This document shows, one piece after another, positions 1 through 7,310 of a DNA stretch of 23,372 nucleotides. Under the pieces are notes generated by a model that was not told where the DNA came from, did not search any database, and saw only the letters and a program-made list of their open reading frames with translations. The number at the start of each line of letters is the position of its first letter. The stretch's first letter is position 1. Source of the DNA: JASJBU01 sp039714735 (GTDB lineage: Bacteria > Pseudomonadota > Gammaproteobacteria > Chromatiales > Chromatiaceae); NCBI GenBank assembly GCA_039714735.1, contig JBDLIT010000059.1:1-23372 (forward strand), read 5' to 3'. The position numbers were made by a program, and so were the translations under genes.

Positions 1-145
1 CAGCGAGGTGCTCGACTTCCTCTACCAACTCGCCACGGCGTTTGAAAATCAATACGCCAACCAACTGCGGCGCTACTATCAGTCAACCGAGCCGCCGGAA
101 CCCGATCTATTCGAGGACTTCGACGACGAGTTGCCTGACTTCTGA
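1..145 (+). CDS. C-terminal tail of an unidentified protein (cut by window edge)
   Basis: An open frame runs from base 2 to a TGA at 143-145 and has no start in the window. The 47 visible residues begin SEVLDFLYQLATAFENQY and end in an acidic tail (DLFEDFDDELPDF). The piece is hydrophilic, probably helical, with no recognisable catalytic motif. It lies on the element side of the integrase and converges on it, so it is probably cargo of the integrated element. I do not recognise the family. A weak hairpin (ACCGGC at 170-175, GCCGGT at 182-187) follows the stop without a T run. Confidence 0.55.
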   Translation, partial: SEVLDFLYQLATAFENQYANQLRRYYQSTEPPEPDLFEDFDDELPDF

Positions 146-333
146 GTAGTGGTCTTTAGCAATAGAGTAACCGGCAAGGAGGCCGGTCCCAACCCACCAA
201 TACCTCTCTGCGACACAGTCCATCAAATAACTTGAACATGGGCACATCGATTACTGTGGACACGCTCAACATGGAGGAGCGAGGACAGGGACTGCAATAT
301 TGTACTTTTTGGAGGATGGCAAACTTTATTCAG

Positions 334-1335
334 TTACCCCAATTTCCTCGCTAAATCCTCTGCCTTCAGATGTGTGTATCTGCGCAGCATGCGCAGATCT
401 TTGTGGCCGGTGATGGCGGCCACTTCCATGATGTTGAGACCGAGTTCAAAAAAGCGTGTTGTGGCCTCATGCCGCAGGTCATGGAAATGGAGGTCTTCAA
501 TTCCGGCTCTGCGTACTGCTCGGATATAGGCGCGTTTAGTTGCCTCGGTGGTGAGTCCGGGGAATACTTGGCCATGAATGCTGCGCGGTAGTGATCGTAG
601 AACCCTGATGGCAGTGGATGATAGTGGTACGTCACGTGATTCCCCGTTCTTGGTGTCCGGCAGGTGGGCGGTGCGGCGGTTTAGATCAATATGCTCCCAG
701 CGGAGGCTGACTAATTCTCCCTGGCGCATGGCAGTCTCCAGCGCCAAGTGAACAACAGGAAGCAGGAATGGGTTTTTGGCCTTCTCACATGCTTCCAGTA
801 GTCGGCTTTCTTCGATTTTCTCACTGTCGTGGCCAACCTGCAGGCGGCGTTCTCGGGCTTTGGAGTGAGGGGGCAGTTTGATGTCCCTTACCGGGTTGGC
901 GACGTGAATCCCCCATTCCTTGCGAGCCACTTCAAATAGGTGGGAGATGATCACAAGCTCCCTTTTAACGGTAGCCGGTGAAACCTTTTTTAAGCGCGCA
1001 TCCCGGTAGCGGGCGATGTCGACGCCGCGGATGCCCGCGACGATTCGTTGTGCGAGCGAATTTTTGAGGAAGGCGCGGATACGGGCGGACTCGGATGCAG
1101 CGCCTTTCTTTAATGGGGTGATCTCTTCCTTATAGCGTTCTAACAGCTCCCGCAGCGTGGTGGATTCAGCTTCCGCTCGGGAGACGAACAGCCCCTGGTC
1201 CATCTCGTACTCGATTGCCCGCGCCCAAGATTCTGCAGCAGCTTTGGTTTCAAAGGTTTTGGTCTGCAGGGGGTAATCCTTTTTCCTGACCTGGGCTTGC
1301 CACTGGTAAGGGCCGCGTTTTCTGAAAGTTGCCAT
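334..1335 (-). CDS. Tyrosine recombinase / phage-type integrase
   Basis: Site-specific recombinase of the lambda-integrase family, 333 residues from the chosen start. The N-terminus (MATFRKRGPYQWQAQVRK, then FETKAAAESWARAIEYEMDQG) matches the arm-binding domain usual in island integrases. A SAM-like core-binding region follows at about 60-170, then the catalytic domain. Visible catalytic residues are R204 (AMRQGEL), K229 (TKNGE), H285 and R288 (HDLRHEAT), H311 (TGHKDL) and the nucleophile Y320 (RYTHL), so the enzyme looks intact. An upstream in-frame TTG at 1371 would add 12 residues, but those fall on a direct repeat that is probably regulatory; ATG at 1335 fits the family better. A TTGACT hexamer (plus-strand 1401-1406) could be the -35 of its promoter; no convincing -10 was seen. 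Adjacent to tRNA-Pro, its likely target. Confidence 0.93.
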   Translation of the reverse strand: MATFRKRGPYQWQAQVRKKDYPLQTKTFETKAAAESWARAIEYEMDQGLFVSRAEAESTTLRELLERYKEEITPLKKGAASESARIRAFLKNSLAQRIVAGIRGVDIARYRDARLKKVSPATVKRELVIISHLFEVARKEWGIHVANPVRDIKLPPHSKARERRLQVGHDSEKIEESRLLEACEKAKNPFLLPVVHLALETAMRQGELVSLRWEHIDLNRRTAHLPDTKNGESRDVPLSSTAIRVLRSLPRSIHGQVFPGLTTEATKRAYIRAVRRAGIEDLHFHDLRHEATTRFFELGLNIMEVAAITGHKDLRMLRRYTHLKAEDLARKLG

Positions 1336-1363
1336 TGACTCACTTCGCTCATTTGCGAACGAG

Positions 1364-1381
1364 TGTGACAATGCTGTGACA
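1364..1381. repeat. 11-bp-phased direct repeat TGTGACA x2 upstream of the integrase
   Basis: TGTGACA occurs at 1364-1370 and again at 1375-1381, one helical turn apart, between the tRNA 3' end and the integrase start. Phased short repeats in this position are typical of excisionase, repressor or integrase arm sites. Function is inferred only from position and phasing. Confidence 0.4.
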
Positions 1382-1449
1382 AATAGTCAGTAGGAAACCA
1401 AGTCAAGAACTGCCGTGGTTTTTAACTAATTGAAAAATATGGGAATTAT

Positions 1450-1526
1450 TGGTCGGGGTGAGAGGATTTGAACCTCCGGCCCCTGCCTCCCGAAGACAGT
1501 GCTCTACCAAGCTGAGCTACACCCCG
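1450..1526 (-). tRNA. tRNA-Pro (anticodon CGG)
   Basis: The minus strand folds into a full cloverleaf: acceptor CGGGGTG/CACCCCG, D arm GCTC..GAGC, anticodon stem CTGTC/GGCAG with loop TTCGGGA (anticodon CGG, plus-strand bases 1490-1492), T arm GGAGG-TTCAAAT-CCTCT, discriminator A and an encoded CCA (1450-1452). C1 and the overall sequence resemble E. coli proK. It decodes CCG proline codons. It lies downstream of ispB on the same strand, and its 3' end is the presumed attachment site of the integrase-bearing element. Confidence 0.96.
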
Positions 1527-1590
1527 AAATGGTTCCGGCTACTGCCGGGCTTTGCTTGAAGGGGCGGGATCCCTTCACAAAGAGGCGGTG

Positions 1591-1619
1591 ATGATAATGG
1601 AATCCCCGCTTTGATTCAA
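1591..1619 (-). promoter_or_regulatory. Candidate sigma-70 promoter for tRNA-Pro
   Basis: On the minus strand TTGAAT (plus 1614-1619) and TATCAT (plus 1591-1596) are separated by exactly 17 bases, 4/6 and 5/6 matches to consensus. It overlaps the last codons of ispB and would start transcription near 1584, giving a leader of about 58 bases before the tRNA. That leader contains two small hairpins: GAAGGG/CCCTTC (1558-1576) and CCGGC-TACT-GCCGG (1535-1548). Confidence 0.5.
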
Positions 1620-2584
1620 TTTGTTCGGGCAACTGCAAAATCAGCCAGCCCGGATAGTGCATCTCGATAAGGTGATGCGGGAATAATGTCTAACTCGGCC
1701 TTGGCCCGTTCTGCCTCTGTTTGAGCGAGCTGCGAGGTGTATTCGATAGCGTCACTGGCGTGGATCATCTGCATGACGAAATCAATTTCGTCGAGTCCAC
1801 CCTTTTCGACGATACCCTGCAGGCGTTTGCGCTGCACATCATCAGCCTTTTTCATAGCTTGAATCAGGGGCAGGGTGGGTTTGCCCTCAGCCAGATCGTC
1901 GCCGATGTTCTTGCCGATATCCTGGTTTGAGGAGTTGTAATCCAGTGCGTCATCAACCAGTTGGAAGGCAATGCCCAGATGCAGACCGTAATCGGACATG
2001 GCTTGCTCCTGCTCAGGTGTGGCTCCGGAGATGACCCCGCCGAGTCGGGCGCCGGCCTCGAACAGGGTGGCGGTCTTGCGTTTGATGACCTCCATGTAGT
2101 CATGCTCGCTGGCGTCTGGATTGTGTACGTTCAGCAGTTGCAATACCTCGCCCTCGGCGATGCGATTGGTGGCGTGGGAGAGGATGTCCATGACCCGCAT
2201 CTGGGCCACATCCACCATCATTTCAAACGACCGGGAGTAGAGAAAATCTCCCACCAGCACACTTGCCTCATTTCCCCACACCGCATTGGCGGTCTCCCGG
2301 TTGCGTCTCAGATCGGATGAGTCGACCACGTCGTCATGCAATAGGGTGGCGGTATGGATGAACTCGACGATAGCCGCCAGGTCGATGTGCTTGTCTTTAT
2401 CATAGCCGCAGGCGTGAGCAGCCAGCAGCACGATCATAGGGCGCAGACGCTTACCCCCGCTATTGACGATATAGGCGCCGATCTGATTGATCAGCACTAC
2501 ATCGGATTGCAGGCGTTTGAGGATGAGCTGATCGACAATCTGCATGTCGTCTTTTATCAACTCGCGTATGTTGGAAATATCCAT
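1616..2584 (-). CDS. ispB: Octaprenyl (polyprenyl) diphosphate synthase
   Basis: Trans-type long-chain polyprenyl diphosphate synthase; it condenses isopentenyl diphosphate units onto an allylic primer to make the side chain of respiratory quinones. It is 322 residues, the usual length, and aligns over its whole length with E. coli IspB. Motifs: GGKRLRP (43-49), first aspartate motif DDVVD (84-88) in HTATLLHDDVVD, and second motif DDALD (211-215) with the following GKNIGDD. The start is ATG at 2584 (MDISNIRELI), matching family N-termini; an upstream GTG at 2611 would add nine atypical residues. It follows mutM by 69 bases on the same strand and precedes tRNA-Pro. In many proteobacteria ispB sits divergent from rplU-rpmA, so this location is different. 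Confidence 0.95.
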   Translation of the reverse strand: MDISNIRELIKDDMQIVDQLILKRLQSDVVLINQIGAYIVNSGGKRLRPMIVLLAAHACGYDKDKHIDLAAIVEFIHTATLLHDDVVDSSDLRRNRETANAVWGNEASVLVGDFLYSRSFEMMVDVAQMRVMDILSHATNRIAEGEVLQLLNVHNPDASEHDYMEVIKRKTATLFEAGARLGGVISGATPEQEQAMSDYGLHLGIAFQLVDDALDYNSSNQDIGKNIGDDLAEGKPTLPLIQAMKKADDVQRKRLQGIVEKGGLDEIDFVMQMIHASDAIEYTSQLAQTEAERAKAELDIIPASPYRDALSGLADFAVARTN

Positions 2585-2653
2585 TAATTCACGGCACTTA
2601 AATAAACCCACGCATGCTAGGAGGGGGAGGCATGAGTGTCAAGCTGAATAGGC

Positions 2654-3469
2654 TCATCGTTGGCATTTTGGGCAGTAGAAGCTGGAACGCTGGCCGATGA
2701 TCTTTTGCTTGATTGGAGTTTCGCACTGAGTGCAGGGTTGATCAGCCCGCCCATAGACCTGCAGGGACTGGGCAAAATAACCAGGGCGGCCATCTTCCTG
2801 TTGGAAATCACGCAGGGTGGTGCCCCCCTGTTCGATCGCGCTATTCAGAACCTCAATGATTTTGTCAGTCAGCCTTGCATAACGAGGTAATGCAAGGCGG
2901 TTACTGGGCCGGGTGGGGTGGATGCCGGCGCGAAACAGGGCTTCATTGGCGTAGATGTTACCCACACCTGCGACAACCTTACTGTCCATGATCAGGTTCT
3001 TGATGGCCAGATGGCGCCTTTGCCCGACAGCATGGAGATAGGCGCCTTGAAACTCACCGCCCAGGGGCTCGGGACCCAGGTGCTTCAATAAATCGTGCTG
3101 GTGCGCAGGGCCTGTGGTCCAGAGAATGGCGCCGAAGCGGCGAGGGTCCCGCAGACGCAGGATGGAGCCGTTATCGAATATCAGGTCGAAATGATCGTGC
3201 TTGGTTGCAGGTGTCTGCCGGTTGAGTATGCGCAGACTGCCGGACATGCCCAGATGCATGATCAGGGCGCCGTGCTGAAATGACAGCAGCAGATATTTGC
3301 CCCGTCTGCCAACTGCTTGCAGTGCTTGCCCCGGTAAGGCGCCGGTGATCTCCAGGGGTATAGGCCAGCGCAGCTTCGCCTGCCTGATCACCACCTCGAC
3401 GACCTTGGCTTGGACGATGTGGGGGGCGATGCCTCGACGCGTGGTTTCAACCTCAGGCAGCTCCGGCAT
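2654..3469 (-). CDS. mutM: Formamidopyrimidine-DNA glycosylase (Fpg)
   Basis: Bifunctional DNA glycosylase/AP lyase that excises 8-oxoguanine and formamidopyrimidines. The 271 residues match the family length. It begins PELPEVETTRRG, where the proline after the initiator Met is the Schiff-base nucleophile and E3 the catalytic acid. K58 (GRRGKYLL) is the conserved DNA-binding lysine. The H2TH region includes MDSKVVAGVGNIYANEALF. The C-terminal zinc finger is C246-x2-C249-x16-C266-x2-C269, with R261 in the beta-hairpin. The start is set by TAATG: its ATG shares one base with the TAA stop of the DUF4340 gene, with AAGGCGGAG as ribosome site. In E. coli mutM follows rpmBG; here it is coupled to an ABC-transporter operon instead. 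Confidence 0.97.
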   Translation of the reverse strand: MPELPEVETTRRGIAPHIVQAKVVEVVIRQAKLRWPIPLEITGALPGQALQAVGRRGKYLLLSFQHGALIMHLGMSGSLRILNRQTPATKHDHFDLIFDNGSILRLRDPRRFGAILWTTGPAHQHDLLKHLGPEPLGGEFQGAYLHAVGQRRHLAIKNLIMDSKVVAGVGNIYANEALFRAGIHPTRPSNRLALPRYARLTDKIIEVLNSAIEQGGTTLRDFQQEDGRPGYFAQSLQVYGRADQPCTQCETPIKQKIIGQRSSFYCPKCQR

Positions 3470-3945
3470 TACTCCGCCTTTATAAATTCGCTGGACGCTG
3501 CGCTCAGGTGGTGATGGAAACCGTCTCCGATGAGATGAATCCGATCAGTTATCTGCACATAGCGCCAGCCATTGAGTGGATCATTCGAGCCAAACGCAAG
3601 TTCGAGATCATTCAGCCGCAGCAGAATCGCCGGTGGGGCCAGACCAAACTGCTGCAGATCCCCCTGGGGCGCGGGAAAATGTTTCAGACTGGGCGTGCTG
3701 CAGATGCCCAGGAGCTGTTCAATCCGTTCTGCATCGGCGGATGTCTCTCCCAGCATCCAAGCGCCATTCTGCCTGGTCAGCAGGATCTCCCCGCCGGAAC
3801 GGTCGGTTATCTGAATCCTGTAGACTTGCTCAGGCCGTAGGTCTGTCAGTCCAGGTGGGGCTTCCGGCTGCAGTCGCCAGATCAGTAGCCCAAGCAGGGC
3901 AGCCAGAACAAACAACGCGATATTGATCAGGCTGCGTCGGCTCAT
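3469..3945 (-). CDS. Membrane-anchored DUF4340 family protein
   Basis: 158-residue protein with one N-terminal hydrophobic segment (about residues 7-24, NIALFVLAALLGLLIW) after a short basic start, so it is probably inner-membrane anchored with a periplasmic domain. The region EQVYRIQITDRSGGEILLTRQNGAWML is the typical DUF4340 repeat-like beta unit. Such proteins travel with GldG-type ABC auxiliary proteins in proteobacteria; their biochemical role is unknown. It is the fourth gene of the run: the GldG-like gene stops one base before its ATG (TGA-A-ATG), and its own TAA overlaps the mutM ATG. Only one DUF4340-like unit is present, so it is short compared with multi-unit members. Function is inferred from neighbours only. 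Confidence 0.8.
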   Translation of the reverse strand: MSRRSLINIALFVLAALLGLLIWRLQPEAPPGLTDLRPEQVYRIQITDRSGGEILLTRQNGAWMLGETSADAERIEQLLGICSTPSLKHFPAPQGDLQQFGLAPPAILLRLNDLELAFGSNDPLNGWRYVQITDRIHLIGDGFHHHLSAASSEFIKAE

Positions 3946-3946
3946 T

Positions 3947-5281
3947 TCAGGCCCGGTTCCTGCGCCAGGTGATGATCCCCCCGGTTATCAGCAACAGTGA
4001 AGGGATGACGATCAGCCAGCCCAGACCGATGATGCCCTGGAGCAGTGGGGAGAGATGCAGCTCACGGTCTTTTGGCTCCTTGGTGGGGATGCCGAGCATG
4101 TGATCATCCGTTGTCAGCCAACGGACAAGGGCCAGGCCCAGGTCCAGGTTCCCCGCATTCATCAGAAAGCTGTTGGAGAGGAAATCCCCATCCCCGATGA
4201 CCAGAATCCTTTGTTCCCGGTCCTGCCCCTTGCTTTGCAGGGCATAGCCGATGGTCAAGGGGCCTGACTGTTCACCGAGCTCCTGATTACGCTGGATTTC
4301 GCCCATGAGTGGACCGGTTTCATTCCAGGACCGGCCCAGGGTCTGGAGTAGTGGGGTGATCTGCCAGATCTCTGACTCGGTGGCGGTGAGAGCGGCGGCC
4401 TGGGGAAAGAGGCTGATGAAATCAAAGCCCCGAGTGGCCGCATGCTCAGGGTAATTCGAGACCAGGGCGACCGCCGGGTTGTCGATGCCGAGTTCCCTGA
4501 CATTGGCATCCACGATGGTGCCGGGCAGCTGCTGGATGCCCAGCAGGTCGAGCAGAGGCTGTTGGGTTGTGGGATTATCGGTATCCACCAGCAGAAGCAG
4601 GTTTTTTCCACGGTTGAGATAGTTCTTCACCTGCGCCAACTCGCCATCCATGAGTGATTTGAGGGGCGAGGCAATCACCAGCAGGCTGGTGTTTTCCGGC
4701 GGTGATGGGGAGCTGGCCAGGTCCAGTTCTACAACCTGGTAGCCCTGTTGGCTGAGCTGCTTTCCGAAGTCGCCCAGGTCGTGGTTGGCTTCACCGATCA
4801 GGCTGCGCTCACCATGCCCGCTCAGACCGGCTATCCAACGGGTATGGGTCTGATGCAGGCGTTGGATGGCTTGTGTCAGATGTTGCTCATCCAGGCGTTG
4901 CAGGCGTTCTTCACGGCTCAGATAGGAGAGCAGCAGCTCACCGGAGAGGCTGATGCCCTGGCGGCGCGCCTCATTTGGGTGCCGGGCAGGGTCCACAAAG
5001 TGAAATGTCAGATCGGGTTTGTGTTGTTGATAGCGCTGCAGGAAGCGGCTGATCTGTGCGTGGAGTCCGGGGTGTTCTGCGACATAAACACGGATGTCGA
5101 TGGGTCCGGTTGTGCGCTTTAGCACAGCGATGCTTGTGGCGCTGAGGGAGTTATTGCCCCGGTGTGTCCAGTCCCACTGTATGGGAAAAAGCTGGCTCAA
5201 CCAGAGTCCCAGGATCAGAACCGCCAACATCAGCAGTGGCGAGATGAGATCGTTGAGGCGTTGGAGCCATCTTGAAGTCAT
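3947..5281 (-). CDS. GldG-like ABC transporter auxiliary (substrate-binding-like) protein
   Basis: 444 residues. An N-terminal membrane segment (about 13-31, ISPLLMLAVLILGLWLSQL) is followed by a large extracytoplasmic domain with the GldG/ABC_transp_aux pattern: NSLSATSIAVLKRTTGPIDIRVYV, later IAGLSGHGERSL and LLLLVDTDNPTTQQPLLDLLGI, and VIGDGDFLSNSFL near the C-terminus. A second membrane segment lies near the end (IIGLGWLIVIPSLLLITGGIITW). The family includes GldG of Flavobacterium gliding motility, but proteobacterial members occur in non-gliding cells and their substrate is unknown. The start overlaps the permease stop by four bases (ATGA), so translation is coupled. Together with permease and ATPase it forms a three-part GldAFG-like transporter. 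Confident in family, not in role. Confidence 0.88.
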   Translation of the reverse strand: MTSRWLQRLNDLISPLLMLAVLILGLWLSQLFPIQWDWTHRGNNSLSATSIAVLKRTTGPIDIRVYVAEHPGLHAQISRFLQRYQQHKPDLTFHFVDPARHPNEARRQGISLSGELLLSYLSREERLQRLDEQHLTQAIQRLHQTHTRWIAGLSGHGERSLIGEANHDLGDFGKQLSQQGYQVVELDLASSPSPPENTSLLVIASPLKSLMDGELAQVKNYLNRGKNLLLLVDTDNPTTQQPLLDLLGIQQLPGTIVDANVRELGIDNPAVALVSNYPEHAATRGFDFISLFPQAAALTATESEIWQITPLLQTLGRSWNETGPLMGEIQRNQELGEQSGPLTIGYALQSKGQDREQRILVIGDGDFLSNSFLMNAGNLDLGLALVRWLTTDDHMLGIPTKEPKDRELHLSPLLQGIIGLGWLIVIPSLLLITGGIITWRRNRA

Positions 5282-6009
5282 GCGTTGCGCCTGCGGTCCA
5301 GCTGATACAGCGCCAAACCCAGGAAGAACAGGCTCAGGAGCAGGAAATAGATCAGGTCGATGCTGCGCACCAGTCCCAGCTGCAAGTTGAGATAGTGAGC
5401 GGGCCAGGCCAGGCCATGCAGCAGGCCGCCGAGATTCCTCAGACTGTCCTGTCCCAGCAGGGTGAGGAGCAGGAGTGTGCCATAACTGCCTGCAGCGGCA
5501 AGTCCGGGGGTTTCACTCAGGGTTGAGAAGTAGATACCGATGGCGGCGAAACAGGCGCTCAGCAAGGCCAGTCCCAACGTGGTAGCGGCCAACAGCCCAA
5601 AGTCGAGCGCGGTACCGGGCATCATGGAGAGGCTGAGGGCCAGGGGCATCAAGATCAATAACATCTGAAACGCCAGGACCCCCAGGTACTTGCCGGACAG
5701 GATCTGTAACAGGCTGAGGGGGGCGCTGCTCAACAGGCAGTAGCTGCCGCTCCGGAAGGCCTCGCTGAACTGGCGCATAGTCAGCAGTGGCGTGATGAAC
5801 AGGATCAGCACGGCAGCAAAGCCGTACAGCTGCAGGCTGAGGTAGCTTGTCAGTCCGGGGGTGGCTGGACCGATAGTCAGTCCGGTAAAGGCTTCAAGGG
5901 CCTCGAGCAGACGCCAGCTGAGCAGGAACAATCCAAACGCCAGGATCACCCAGGCAAGGGGTGTGCGCATCAGGCGTGTAAATTCCATGCGCGCCAGGGT
6001 CCAGGTCAT
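5278..6009 (-). CDS. ABC-2 type transporter permease (GldF-like)
   Basis: 243 residues with about six hydrophobic segments: near 17-37 (PLAWVILAFGLFLLSWRLLE), 55-77 (LQLYGFAAVLILFITPLL), then about 104-125, 135-160, 172-185 and the C-terminal LIYFLLLSLFFLGLALYQL. The sequence MRQFSEAFRSGSYCLLSSAPLS after the second segment matches the cytoplasmic coupling region of ABC-2 permeases such as GldF. It would form the membrane channel with the ATPase encoded just upstream. Start and stop each overlap a neighbour by four bases (ATGA), the tight spacing typical of subunits made in fixed ratio. Substrate not known. Confidence 0.9.
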   Translation of the reverse strand: MTWTLARMEFTRLMRTPLAWVILAFGLFLLSWRLLEALEAFTGLTIGPATPGLTSYLSLQLYGFAAVLILFITPLLTMRQFSEAFRSGSYCLLSSAPLSLLQILSGKYLGVLAFQMLLILMPLALSLSMMPGTALDFGLLAATTLGLALLSACFAAIGIYFSTLSETPGLAAAGSYGTLLLLTLLGQDSLRNLGGLLHGLAWPAHYLNLQLGLVRSIDLIYFLLLSLFFLGLALYQLDRRRNA

Positions 6010-6920
6010 GCGATTTGTTCTCCGGCGGTTGCCTGCATGAAAATCTGTTCCAGGCTGAGGGTTTCCGGCGTCAATTCTCTCAAACCCCAGCCCTGCGCCA
6101 CGATCTGTGCCGCCAGTTCGCTGACATCTGCCTGAGGTGTGAGTTTGAGGTAAAAATAGTCGGTATGGAGCTGTTTCGCCTCGGTTACCATGGGCAATGC
6201 GGTGAGCTGTTGCAGCTTGGGTGGTCGCGCCAGCAGTACTTTCAGGCTGACAGCCTCGGCTGGGGAGATGTCGCCACTGTAGACGCTGGCGCCATCCTGC
6301 AGAATGATCACACGATTACACAGGGCCTGAATCTCCGGCAAGATATGGCTCGAAATGATCACCCCGGCGCTTTCGGCCAGCTGCCGGATCAATGCGCGCA
6401 CTTCCCTGAGCTGGGCCGGATCCAGGCCATCGGTGGGTTCGTCGAGGATGATGACCGAAGGTTGATGCAGGATGGACTGGGCGATCCCGACCCGTTGCTG
6501 GAAGCCTTTGGAGAGCTTGCGAATCAGGCGGCTGTCGACCGCCTCCAGACCACAGCGTTGCATGACTTGCTGGACTGCGGCATCGATTCTGTTGCCTGGC
6601 ATGCGATGGAGTCGCGCGGCATCAGTCAAAAACTCAATGACCCGCTGATCAGGATGCAGCGGCGGCCGTTCCGGCAGGTAACCCAGCTGTTGTTTCGCTG
6701 CGATAGGGTCAGACAGCAGATCATGGCCGCAGATCCGTATTTCTCCACCAGTCGGGGCAAGGTCGCCACAGATCATGCGCAGAGCCGTCGATTTGCCCGC
6801 CCCGTTGGGACCGAGCAAGCCGAGGATCTCACCTCTGCCCAGGGAAATATCCAGCCCGTCAACAACCTTATGTCCGTTGTACGCGCGGCTGAGATTTGTG
6901 GTTTTTAAAAGCGCCTCCAT
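6006..6920 (-). CDS. ABC transporter ATP-binding protein (GldA/CcmA-like)
   Basis: 304-residue ATPase, first gene of the leftward operon. Walker A is GPNGAGKST (37-45); the Q-loop region reads LGYLPE (79-84) with the glutamate usual in this subfamily; the signature is LSKGFQQRVG (136-145); Walker B is VIILDE (156-161), D-loop GLDP (165-168), switch H192 (SSHILPE). After the nucleotide-binding domain comes a C-terminal regulatory region of about 80 residues ending in SLEQIFMQATAG, common in ABC-2 exporters. It powers the GldF/GldG-like partners encoded immediately downstream. The ATG at 6920 lacks a strong ribosome site (AAGG is about 14 bases upstream), but no better in-frame start is visible. 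A candidate promoter lies at 6945-6973. Confidence 0.93.
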   Translation of the reverse strand: MEALLKTTNLSRAYNGHKVVDGLDISLGRGEILGLLGPNGAGKSTALRMICGDLAPTGGEIRICGHDLLSDPIAAKQQLGYLPERPPLHPDQRVIEFLTDAARLHRMPGNRIDAAVQQVMQRCGLEAVDSRLIRKLSKGFQQRVGIAQSILHQPSVIILDEPTDGLDPAQLREVRALIRQLAESAGVIISSHILPEIQALCNRVIILQDGASVYSGDISPAEAVSLKVLLARPPKLQQLTALPMVTEAKQLHTDYFYLKLTPQADVSELAAQIVAQGWGLRELTPETLSLEQIFMQATAGEQIA

Positions 6921-6944
6921 CGGGGGGCAAGATACCTTATATGG

Positions 6945-6973
6945 ACTAGATGCAAAAGATACTGATTCGTCAA
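6945..6973 (-). promoter_or_regulatory. Candidate sigma-70 promoter of the ABC-transporter/mutM operon
   Basis: Minus-strand TTGACG (plus 6968-6973, 5/6 match) and TCTAGT (plus 6945-6950, 4/6) are spaced by 17 bases, 25 bases upstream of the ATPase start. The -35 lies in the loop and first base of the right arm of the inverted repeat at 6960-6989, which would place an operator over the promoter. Confidence 0.4.
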
Positions 6974-6989
6974 TTTCTATGAATCAGTA
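6960..6989. repeat. 9-bp perfect inverted repeat (possible operator)
   Basis: TACTGATTC (6960-6968) and GAATCAGTA (6981-6989) form a perfect inverted repeat around a 12-base centre. It sits in the divergent promoter region between the ABC operon and the toxin-antitoxin pair, overlapping the candidate ABC -35 and ending 28 bases before the toxin-antitoxin -35. There is no T run, so a terminator is unlikely. The shape suits a dimeric repressor site; the regulator is not known. Confidence 0.5.
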
Positions 6990-7017
6990 GCTCGTGGGCT
7001 GATTGCAGCTTTCAAAT

Positions 7018-7045
7018 TTGACAGCAAATTTATCAGGACTAGACT
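7018..7045 (+). promoter_or_regulatory. Candidate sigma-70 promoter of the toxin-antitoxin operon
   Basis: A perfect TTGACA (7018-7023) is followed after 16 bases by TAGACT (7040-7045, 4/6). Transcription would begin near 7052, about 22 bases before the preferred antitoxin start at 7074. CTAG motifs at 7039-7042 and 7049-7052 could belong to an autoregulatory site for the antitoxin-toxin complex, but this is only suggestive. Confidence 0.5.
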
Positions 7046-7073
7046 AAGCCTAGCTAATAGAGAGATCATGCAC

Positions 7074-7310
7074 ATGCATCAGGTCAACATGCACGAAGCC
7101 AAGACCCAGCTTTCCAAGCTGGTCGACGAGGTCCAGTCTGGTGAAGAGGTCATCATTGCCAGGTCGGGTAAGCCGGTCGCCAGGCTGGTGCCTTACGAGG
7201 CGCGAAAAACGCCACGTAAACCAGGTCGTTGGAGTAGTCGGGTCAGGATAGCAGAGGACTTTGACGAAACGCCTCAGGAAATCATCGAGGCGTTCGAGGG
7301 TGGCGAATGA
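7074..7310 (+). CDS. Antitoxin of the Phd/YefM family
   Basis: 78 residues from ATG 7074 (MHQVNMHEAKTQLSKLV). The N-terminal half is the Phd/YefM DNA-binding dimer fold: VNMHEAKTQLSKLVDEV, GEEVIIARSGKPVARLVPY. The C-terminal half (RWSSRVRIAEDFDETPQEIIEAFEG) is the disordered, acidic toxin-wrapping part. It should neutralise the downstream PIN toxin and repress its own promoter. Another ATG at 7068 would add two residues, but the AGAG ribosome site (7061-7064) is nine bases from 7074 and only three from 7068, and relatives begin near MHQVN. Its stop overlaps the toxin ATG by four bases. It is divergent from the ABC-transporter operon. Confidence 0.9.
   Translation: MHQVNMHEAKTQLSKLVDEVQSGEEVIIARSGKPVARLVPYEARKTPRKPGRWSSRVRIAEDFDETPQEIIEAFEGGE

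Larger units (their letters stand above)
1..1449. mobile_element. Right end of an integrative element inserted at tRNA-Pro (extends left beyond window)
   Basis: A tyrosine recombinase gene lies 114 bases from the 3' end of tRNA-Pro, on the side of the tRNA's 3' end and reading away from it. This is the usual arrangement for genomic islands and integrative elements that use the 3' part of a tRNA gene as attachment site and rebuild it on insertion. The tRNA here is complete, including CCA, as expected after such insertion. The other attachment copy should lie left of the window; I saw no second copy of the tRNA 3' end inside it. Element size and full cargo cannot be judged. Confidence 0.55.

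Noticed and set aside
1558..1576. GAAGGG/CCCTTC hairpin after ispB as a terminator
   Set aside because: Only six pairs with no following T run on either strand; it lies in the tRNA leader instead.
6015..6908. Plus-strand 297-codon open frame opposite the ABC ATPase
   Set aside because: It mirrors the strongly conserved ATPase on the minus strand and shows no family motifs; a shadow of a high-GC gene.
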